A DNA stretch of 36,083 nt from a virus. Position 1 is the stretch's first letter. Each line of letters begins with the position of its first letter. This document shows, in pieces, positions 31,357-36,083 of the stretch. The stretch is from IMG/VR virus record IMGVR_UViG_3300050011_000138, positions 1 through 36,083 of that record; one strand, given 5' to 3'. The notes under the pieces are model-generated. The model did not search any database. It had not been told where the DNA came from and saw only the letters and a program-made list of their open reading frames with translations. The translations under genes were made by a program, and so were the position numbers.

Positions 31357-31723
31357 TGCCGATCCGTCCCCAATACTCCCGATAAAGGCGTCTGAGCCAC
31401 CGTCCGTGCCTGCACCCGTCGTAGAAAAAATCGGATACTTGCACAGAATCATTATATTCATTGCCCGTGCGTTCTCCGAAAAAGGAGAACCCAGCAGCGC
31501 CCGCATTCTCAGCGGTTGGCTGTGCGTATCCAGCATGGCACTGATTTGGTTCATGGTGCGGCACATTTTCTACACCGATAATCTAGAAAAACTCATCACG
31601 TGGGTTGGCGGGATGCCCGCGATCATTTACGCTCTGGCAGCGTTCGCCATCAGTCCGTTTGGTCTAGCGAAGATCAGCAGCATTTGGAACAAAGACAAGG
31701 ACAAAGACGAGAGCAAGGGATGA
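31337..31723 (+). CDS. Two-helix membrane protein, possible holin
   Basis: The 128-residue protein has a soluble N-terminus (1-50), two membrane helices at about 60-78 (GWLCVSSMALIWFMV) and 92-110 (GGMPAIIYALAAFAI), and a highly charged C-terminus (NKDKDKDESKG). Size, two helices and a charged tail fit holins or other phage membrane proteins. No endolysin gene is recognised nearby, so the lysis role is tentative. Its stop overlaps the next ATG (ATGA), which points to a pair of membrane proteins. The start lies in the second copy of the 21-bp repeat. Confidence 0.6.
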   Translation: MTPTKKNADPSPILPIKASEPPSVPAPVVEKIGYLHRIIIFIARAFSEKGEPSSARILSGWLCVSSMALIWFMVRHIFYTDNLEKLITWVGGMPAIIYALAAFAISPFGLAKISSIWNKDKDKDESKG

Positions 31724-32064
31724 AAAAATACTACAGCAGCGTGATTTTCTGGTGCTGGACGTGGTATGTGCTGGCGCACGTTGCCGACATGATTACGTCA
31801 CTCAGGCGTTGGGGTTGCTTCGAGTTGAACCCCTACTTTCGTGACGCCTCTCACCGTTTTGTCGCACTGCACGGGTTCATCGGCAAGTCAACGCTCTCCC
31901 TTCTACTGGCGGGTGTGAGCTATCTTGCCTACCGCCTCGTCGCCCCGCTGGACAAGCGTTGGGCGACTCTCCTAGCCAGTATCCTTCCACTCTGGTACGG
32001 GTGGCTCATTTGGCGGGTCGTGGACAGCAACCTGTTCGTTATCATGCGTTGGGTTAACCCGTAG
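31720..32064 (+). CDS. DUF5658-like membrane protein
   Basis: I chose ATG 31720 (114 residues), on the ATGA overlap and after CAAGGG; the frame extends upstream but only antisense to the previous gene's frame. The protein has about three membrane helices: YSSVIFWCWTWYVLAHVADM, the STLSLLLAGVSYLAYRLV region and TLLASILPLWYGWLIWRVV. The AHVADMITSL..WGCFELNPYF segment matches the DUF5658-type D..T......G..E.NP motif. The function of the family is not known to me. It pairs with the possible holin. Confidence 0.65.
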   Translation: MKKYYSSVIFWCWTWYVLAHVADMITSLRRWGCFELNPYFRDASHRFVALHGFIGKSTLSLLLAGVSYLAYRLVAPLDKRWATLLASILPLWYGWLIWRVVDSNLFVIMRWVNP

Positions 32065-32094
32065 TCCAAAATTCCTATCGATTCTTGCCTATTT

Positions 32095-32105
32095 TTGGGT
32101 ATAAT
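32095..32105 (+). promoter_or_regulatory. Probable promoter -10 region before the winged-helix gene
   Basis: TATAAT at 32100-32105 is preceded by TTGGG. No matching -35 box is found (TTGCCT at 32085 is too close). AGGGGG and ATG 32138 follow. The gap from 32065 to 32137 has no gene. Confidence 0.5.
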
Positions 32106-32137
32106 AGTCTTTCAGGCTCTTCTATAGGGGGCTGCTT

Positions 32138-32878
32138 ATGCATGGGACTGGCGATGTTCTCGGTGATCTGCTCAAAGTTGCCGAGACAGTAAAGAAGGTA
32201 GCCGTCAGTGTAGGCGAAGAAGTCCGTGGCCGATTGCCGAATGGCTCAATGGTTCACGGAGACCTCGAAGAGATTCAAGGCGATAAAGCAATCATCAGGG
32301 ACAAACGTGGCAAATCATGGACGGTAGACCTCAACACCGTACACCCCACCGATGAGCTTGCACAAACCCAAGTCGTAAATCAGCGCCAACTCCGTGAAGA
32401 CATGGCACGTCCTTCCTACCATTTGACCCCCGAGCAAGAAAACATCCAACAGACGCTTCTGTCGTTGGGAAACGCCACGATTGAAGAGTTAATGGATGTG
32501 ACCGACACCAAATACAACGAAGACACCGTTGCGGTCGTCGTGAGAAAAATGAGAGAAGACGGTCACATCGTCGATGTGCGGAGAGACGCTAGTGGGAGTT
32601 CTCGCTACTACGTTGACCAGCCACTCGGCACCGTACCCGACGACGAAGGTCAAGGCGTCAACGTGGCACGTAGGGATGAAATCCTCGCATGGTTGAGAGC
32701 AACCCCGGGCTGGTGGTATGATGCGGACATCGCCGCTGGATTGGGACTGAATCGAAACGCCGCTACATCCATCGGAAGGACTACACGGACTCTCGTGATG
32801 AGTGGCGAGTTGGAAAAGCGCCTATTCGAAGGTCGGCGTCAAGTGCGATTCGCTGGCGTCCGCCCTCAGTCTTCGTAG
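32138..32878 (+). CDS. Tandem winged-helix DNA-binding protein
   Basis: The 246-residue protein has an N-terminal beta segment (EEVRGRLPNGSMVHGDLEE, DKAIIRDKRGKSWTVDLNTV) like a small SH3/KOW-type barrel, and two winged-helix domains. The first is at about 98-160 (QQTLLSLGNATIEELMDVTD...VAVVVRKMREDGHI) and the second at about 178-240 (RRDEILAWLRATPGWWYDADIAAGLGL...RTTRTLVMSGELEKRL). Each has a recognition-helix-like segment and a wing. It has its own promoter and likely regulates phage genes or binds phage DNA. It converges with the methyltransferase gene, overlapping by 13 bases. Confidence 0.7.
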   Translation: MHGTGDVLGDLLKVAETVKKVAVSVGEEVRGRLPNGSMVHGDLEEIQGDKAIIRDKRGKSWTVDLNTVHPTDELAQTQVVNQRQLREDMARPSYHLTPEQENIQQTLLSLGNATIEELMDVTDTKYNEDTVAVVVRKMREDGHIVDVRRDASGSSRYYVDQPLGTVPDDEGQGVNVARRDEILAWLRATPGWWYDADIAAGLGLNRNAATSIGRTTRTLVMSGELEKRLFEGRRQVRFAGVRPQSS

Positions 32879-33660
32879 TTCCGCCACATGCATTCCATCT
32901 TGACGGTGGGTATGTGTTTCGCCCCCGCCTTGCCATTCTCGTCGAAGGTGTTCTGCCCGTGGTAAATCCCACGAGTCCAGAACGGCGGGCCTAACTTGCT
33001 TGAGTAAAACTGATCGTGGTCGTACTCACTCAGCAGCCATTTGAACTTCGCCCCAAGCAAAAACCGCACGAGTTCATCGTGATCCAAATCCTGCTTTTTG
33101 TAGCCATGCACCTGTGATTTGCGGTACGGCGGATCAAGGTAGGCGATGTCATCAGGCCCTAGATCGGCACATGCGGCTTGATAGTCGAGGGACGTGATAA
33201 TCACGTTGTGCTTAATCAAGATGTCCCGTGTGTTCCGCAGGCTCGCACGGTAGTATTTCTCGTTCAACCCACGATTCAACGGTCGAGCCCCCGCTGACCA
33301 TCCGCCGCCACTGAACGTCACCCACGGCTCAATGGCCTCATAGTACGGATCGCCATCAAGTTCCCCCCGCCGCCCGCGCAGGATGATGTCGCGGAACTCC
33401 GTGGTGGGCGGCAACCGTAGGTTGTCCCCCAGCGCCCTGACTGCCTCGAAGAACGGAGCGGTACGCAGGTCGTTGAATATGACTTTTGCGTAATCCTTGG
33501 TTTGGGATGCGAGAACGTTGAGGCCGACGTTGCCCTTCCCAGCAAAAGCATCGAGGAACACGGGAGCTTGACTTGGTAGGGCGGCGGTGATATATTTCAC
33601 CCAGCGAGATTTCGCACCGGGGTACTGGTACGAGATTTTGACGGGCTTCGGCTTGTCCAT
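32866..33660 (-). CDS. D12-class (Dam-like) adenine-N6 DNA methyltransferase
   Basis: I chose ATG 33660 (264 residues, MDKPKPVKISYQ), although the AAAAGGA lies directly before it; a longer form from 33795 would overlap the divergent gene. Motifs: YPGAK at 13-17 (AdoMet region), FLDAFAGKGNVGL at about 35-47 (motif I), FNDLRT (62-67), and DIAYLDPPYRK with DPPY at 176-179 (motif IV). These define an adenine-N6 methyltransferase. It likely protects phage DNA from host nucleases or marks it. It shares YPGAK, F.D.FAG.GNV and ND..T motifs with the partial gene at 35823. No restriction nuclease is next to it. Confidence 0.88.
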   Translation of the reverse strand: MDKPKPVKISYQYPGAKSRWVKYITAALPSQAPVFLDAFAGKGNVGLNVLASQTKDYAKVIFNDLRTAPFFEAVRALGDNLRLPPTTEFRDIILRGRRGELDGDPYYEAIEPWVTFSGGGWSAGARPLNRGLNEKYYRASLRNTRDILIKHNVIITSLDYQAACADLGPDDIAYLDPPYRKSQVHGYKKQDLDHDELVRFLLGAKFKWLLSEYDHDQFYSSKLGPPFWTRGIYHGQNTFDENGKAGAKHIPTVKMECMWRNYED

Positions 33661-33741
33661 TCCTTTTAATACTGGCTTTCGGCCCTCCCTCCCATGGCCG
33701 TAAATAATTGTCGATTTTCCTAGCCAAAACTTCAACTTTTT

Positions 33742-33750
33742 TGGTAAAAT
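33742..33750 (+). promoter_or_regulatory. Possible extended -10 promoter of the 33774 gene
   Basis: TGGTAAAAT (TG, one base, TAAAAT) at 33742-33750 fits an extended -10 element. The expected transcript start near 33757 would leave room for GGGAG and the TTG start at 33774. A reverse-strand promoter for the methyltransferase gene probably lies in the same 113-base gap. Confidence 0.4.
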
Positions 33751-33773
33751 GTAGACATCATGGGAGAAGTGGC

Positions 33774-34403
33774 TTGAAAAAGCTTGGCTATTCATCGTCG
33801 CAGATTATGGACGCAGAAGAGAAGCAGGTAGCTCGGGAAGAGCTTCACAGCATTTTAGCGCCCCAACGCCACGGGAATCTCCTAATCCTACCCGGTACTC
33901 GCGACCACGAAACACGCACCGCTATGAGAAACGGCTGGGCTCTTGACCACATTTTCCTCGTCGATAAAAGTCAGGCGGTTCTCGCCCTCCACACACGGAA
34001 TTTCACCAAACGTGAACGACCCTTTCTTCAAAAGCACACGGGATTAGTTTCCGAGGTTGCGTCCAGACTGGCACGAAGGGGTAAGCGCATCACAGCCGCC
34101 CATATTGATTTCTGTCAGCCTATTTTCGCCCTCATCGCAGGTTCGCCTGCTATCGAAATTCCCAAGATCGTTCAAAGCGGCGTCATGGACGAAGGACTCT
34201 TGGCGATCACGGTCGAAAGCGGTCATGACCCGGGATGCTACAGCAATGAGGAAAGGTATCTCCGCATAACGAGGCTGGTTAAGCGTGGACTTAAGCTGGC
34301 GGTAATCCCTCGAATCGCTGAATTATTCAAACAAGGTGAGTACACCAACCCCAGATCAAACAACACAATGCTCTGGGCTGTATTCCAAATCAGGAGGAAG
34401 TAA
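33774..34403 (+). CDS. Unknown protein, possibly Rossmann/methyltransferase-like
   Basis: I chose TTG 33774 (209 residues), which has GGGAG at 33762-33766; ATG 33807 (MDAEEKQVAREEL) is an alternative. The core reads NLLILPGTRDHETRTAMRNG, HIFLVDKSQAVLALHTR, HTGLVSEVASRL and ITAAHIDFCQPI, a beta-alpha alternation where a Gly-rich first loop and VDK after the second strand resemble a Rossmann-type AdoMet fold. I cannot confirm a methyltransferase. It directly precedes the ParB-like gene and may be linked to DNA modification. Confidence 0.5.
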   Translation: MKKLGYSSSQIMDAEEKQVAREELHSILAPQRHGNLLILPGTRDHETRTAMRNGWALDHIFLVDKSQAVLALHTRNFTKRERPFLQKHTGLVSEVASRLARRGKRITAAHIDFCQPIFALIAGSPAIEIPKIVQSGVMDEGLLAITVESGHDPGCYSNEERYLRITRLVKRGLKLAVIPRIAELFKQGEYTNPRSNNTMLWAVFQIRRK

Positions 34404-34404
34404 A

Positions 34405-35415
34405 ATGGCGAGAGCGAAGATGGACCCGTGCTACATGGCTAAAGTAGTGGATGCCCTTGCGCCCGACGTAACAAGGTCGAAGCAGGACAAGATCGTGCAG
34501 AAAATCTTCGACGATAAAGCGGAGAAGGGGGAAGACGGTAAGGTTCGTGAAGTGATGATCCCTCTTGCCGATATCGCAGACCAGAGCGACGGGCTGCCGG
34601 GATCGCTGGACATACGAATCAAGAGCATTGTCCCCGAGAACGTAGAGCATTTCTACGGTCTGTTTGTGCGATCAGCCAACCCCGATATAGACCCCATCTA
34701 CCTCGAATATCGGCAGGAAAAGGATGGGACGGTGTATCTCGTCCTAGTCGATGGACGGCACCGCACGGCAGCGGCACGGAAGGCTGGTTTGGAATCCATC
34801 CGCGCCGTAATTTTCTACAACCTGACCTATATCGAAAAGCGCATATTAGGGCTTAACGACGGCTGCCAGCAGGGGTTGGGATTACAGGTTAAAGACCTCG
34901 CCATGAACGTCACCGACTTCATGAAGCGTGGTGTCGCTTCGTCCGTAATTCGGGAATACATGTCCAACGTCCCGAAGACCGAACTGGACAAGGCGATGCG
35001 TATGGGCAACAAGGCTTACGGCGTGTTTCAAATGAATCGAGCCCTCGAAGCCATCAACGTTGCCATAAACAAGGGTCAGATGCTCGATCCCCGCAAAATC
35101 GCCACAGATTTTGGCGTCAGCCCTAAGCGACTGGTAAAAGCCAACAATCAGAGGAAAAAGGGTATTCACACAGGGAGAGGCGAGAATCCATTGAATGCGG
35201 CGGGCAGTGTTGCCTTGCAGTTCAGGGATTTCAGCAGAAAGCTCGACGAAATCTCTGCGGATATGATCCAGCACACCAAAACTGGTGCCGTACCAACGGA
35301 AAGTGTCGCCCTCCTGTTCAAGCGGATGTACGCTCAGATCAACGGTCTGACGGAGCGTGTTCATCTGGCAGAGGGCAAGTTGAAGTCGTTGCAGTACGAG
35401 GAAGACGAGGAATAG
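34405..35415 (+). CDS. ParB-like nuclease-fold protein
   Basis: I chose ATG 34405 (336 residues), which follows AGGAGGA; a longer frame exists upstream to 34336 but overlaps the previous gene. The ParB/Srx domain is at about 35-145 and includes VPENVEHFYGLFVRS, then V115-DGRHRTAAARKAG, the conserved nucleotide-binding D-G-H-R motif (here DGRHR), and IRAVIFYN. A C-terminal helical region (about 230-336) carries PRKIATDFGVSPKRLVKANN, a helix-turn-helix-like stretch, and a charged coiled coil. Such proteins in phages are linked to genome partition or to DNA-modification genes. Here two methyltransferase genes lie on either side. Confidence 0.75.
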   Translation: MARAKMDPCYMAKVVDALAPDVTRSKQDKIVQKIFDDKAEKGEDGKVREVMIPLADIADQSDGLPGSLDIRIKSIVPENVEHFYGLFVRSANPDIDPIYLEYRQEKDGTVYLVLVDGRHRTAAARKAGLESIRAVIFYNLTYIEKRILGLNDGCQQGLGLQVKDLAMNVTDFMKRGVASSVIREYMSNVPKTELDKAMRMGNKAYGVFQMNRALEAINVAINKGQMLDPRKIATDFGVSPKRLVKANNQRKKGIHTGRGENPLNAAGSVALQFRDFSRKLDEISADMIQHTKTGAVPTESVALLFKRMYAQINGLTERVHLAEGKLKSLQYEEDEE

Positions 35416-35420
35416 TTTTT

Positions 35421-35573
35421 ATGATAGTATCTAAGAAGCAGCGGTTGTCAACTGACGAAGTGACGAAGTTGGTTCGAGCCCACGAAGACGGGGACACGGC
35501 ACGGGAGTTGGCGAAGCAATACGGTATTTCGCCCCGCAGTGTCGCCGCTTATGTGGCGAATGCTCATCGGTAA
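35421..35573 (+). CDS. Small helix-turn-helix protein
   Basis: The 50-residue protein MIVSKKQRLSTDEVTKLVRA, then HEDGDTARELAKQYGISPRS and VAAYVANAHR, is a homeodomain-like/Hin-type helix-turn-helix (DGDTARELAKQYGISPRSV). It starts at ATG 35421, 5 bases after the ParB-like stop, and has no strong Shine-Dalgarno site, so translation may be coupled. It may act as a small DNA-binding regulator. Confidence 0.7.
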   Translation: MIVSKKQRLSTDEVTKLVRAHEDGDTARELAKQYGISPRSVAAYVANAHR

Positions 35574-35592
35574 ATCTGAGGAAGGAGGCACC

Positions 35593-35721
35593 ATGGCAAT
35601 TTCAAAAGCTTCGAAAGCAGCGTTCAAGGCTAATGCTACCCGCAAGGCAGCAGCAGCGAAGCGTTCAGCGGCGGCTCGCAAAGCGGCAAAGACCCGCAGA
35701 CTGAATACTGTATATGCGTAA
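35593..35721 (+). CDS. 42-residue Lys/Arg/Ala-rich basic peptide
   Basis: ATG 35593 follows GGAGG at 35584-35588 and fits MAISKASKAAFKANATRKAA then AAKRSAAARKAAKTRRLNTV. The peptide is strongly basic and resembles the C-terminal tail of histone H1 or a nucleoid-type protein. A longer frame from 35539 lacks a good start. It could bind phage DNA or pack it, or be a small regulator. It ends directly before a terminator. Confidence 0.65.
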   Translation: MAISKASKAAFKANATRKAAAAKRSAAARKAAKTRRLNTVYA

Positions 35722-35743
35722 GTAAGTCGGCCCGAAAGTTTGA

Positions 35744-35774
35744 AACGCCCACCTGTGAGGGTGGGCGTTTTTGT
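35744..35774 (+). terminator. Strong intrinsic terminator
   Basis: AACGCCCACC (35744-35753) pairs perfectly with GGTGGGCGTT (35760-35769), followed by TTTGTTT. It ends the ParB-HTH-basic peptide unit. Confidence 0.88.
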
Positions 35775-35786
35775 TTCAGAGTATAC

Positions 35787-35816
35787 TTGACTTTTCCGTG
35801 TTCTCTCTGGTATCCT
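35787..35816 (+). promoter_or_regulatory. Promoter of the second methyltransferase, possibly leaderless
   Basis: TTGACT (35787-35792) and TATCCT (35811-35816) are 18 bases apart, with TGG just before the -10 box. The expected transcript start near 35823 coincides with the ATG, so the mRNA may have almost no leader. The upstream terminator isolates it. Confidence 0.55.
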
Positions 35817-35822
35817 CTTCAA

Positions 35823-36083
35823 ATGCAGTCAAACGTGAAACTTCCCATCATCGCATACCCCGGAGCAAAGGGCCGTATGGCGAAAGAGCTTGTCGCCTTC
35901 ATGCCCGAACGCGGCAACTACTTCATTGATCTTTTTGCTGGCCGGGGAAACGTGGCATTCTCGCTCATGGCAATGCACCCTGAACGATTCAAACGATGGT
36001 GGTTGAATGACATTCAGACCGCCGACTTTTTCGAGAAAACTCGAACGCATGGAAGTCTCATCCGCGTACCTGCAAATCTGCGT
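35823..36083 (+). CDS. Second Dam-like adenine DNA methyltransferase, 3' partial
   Basis: Open to the window end (87 residues visible). It starts MQSNVKLPIIAYPGAKGRMA, with YPGAK at residues 12-16, YFIDLFAGRGNVAF (33-46, motif I) and WWLNDIQTADFFEK. These match the first methyltransferase at 32866 (YPGAK, FLDAFAGKGNV, FNDLRTAPFFE), so the two are paralogues, though they differ widely. The DPPY motif IV would lie beyond the window. No Shine-Dalgarno site is seen; the start lies next to the predicted transcript start. Confidence 0.8.
   Translation, partial: MQSNVKLPIIAYPGAKGRMAKELVAFMPERGNYFIDLFAGRGNVAFSLMAMHPERFKRWWLNDIQTADFFEKTRTHGSLIRVPANLR

Noticed and set aside
33660-33795. Longer N-terminus of the reverse-strand methyltransferase
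   Set aside because: The extra 45 residues overlap the promoter and start of the divergent gene and do not resemble the family; the conserved part begins just after Met at 33660.
1-36083. CRISPR arrays or group I introns
   Set aside because: No regularly spaced short repeats are seen, and the homing nuclease genes are not inside interrupted structural genes, so no intron is supported.

Overview
The window is a stretch of a tailed-phage genome (Caudoviricetes). The tail is contractile: the window opens inside a tail sheath gene and also encodes a probable tail tube, a capsid maturation protease, a scaffold-like protein, an HK97-type major capsid protein and a multidomain tail fibre. Genes are tightly packed, often with TAATG or ATGA overlaps and purine-rich Shine-Dalgarno sites. 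I see no tRNA, integrase, terminase or portal here, so lifestyle and genome size are open. The host is not identifiable. A bacterial RHS fragment and ice-binding-like (DUF3494) domains would fit a soil or cold-environment bacterium, but that is inference.

Layout. 1-7.6 kb: 5'-truncated sheath carrying an inserted DUF3494 domain, an endonuclease VII-like HNH gene, an unknown small protein, a Lys/Ala/Pro-rich protein, a folded RNA leader and the tube. 7.6-12.7 kb: a large zinc-ribbon protein, the capsid protease and a scaffold-like acidic protein. 12.7-16.5 kb: an accessory island that splits the usual protease-scaffold-capsid order. It holds a truncated RHS gene, a small reverse-strand gene, an unknown gene, an HNH gene, a broken fibre gene and a GIY-YIG gene. 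16.5-18.1 kb: a probable decoration protein and the major capsid protein, closed by a strong terminator. 18.1-22.7 kb: an unknown gene, an HNH gene, a SWIM zinc-finger protein, a possible tail protein and a fibre with DUF2793-like and DUF3494 domains. 22.7-29.3 kb: a small protein and a 2109-residue beads-on-a-string protein with a possible sigma-factor-like N-terminus and about a dozen Cys-rich modules. 29.3-32.1 kb: an HNH gene, another modular protein, small genes flanked by a 21-bp direct repeat, and two membrane proteins (a possible holin and a DUF5658-like protein). 32.1-36.1 kb: a tandem winged-helix protein, two related adenine methyltransferases (the second cut by the window end), an unknown gene, a ParB-like protein, a small HTH protein and a 42-residue basic peptide.

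How they fit. Most of the window is a late virion-assembly region. Several large proteins share linkers rich in Ala, Pro, Lys and short KTA/KSA motifs. Since a capsid protease is encoded beside them, these may be precursors cut during maturation, possibly packaged inside the head. The last 4 kb looks like DNA modification and regulation. At least five free-standing homing-type endonucleases are scattered between the structural genes.

The most unusual points are the DUF3494 domain on both sheath and fibre, the 2109-residue modular protein, the truncated RHS gene, and the folded leader with mutually exclusive helices ahead of the tube gene.
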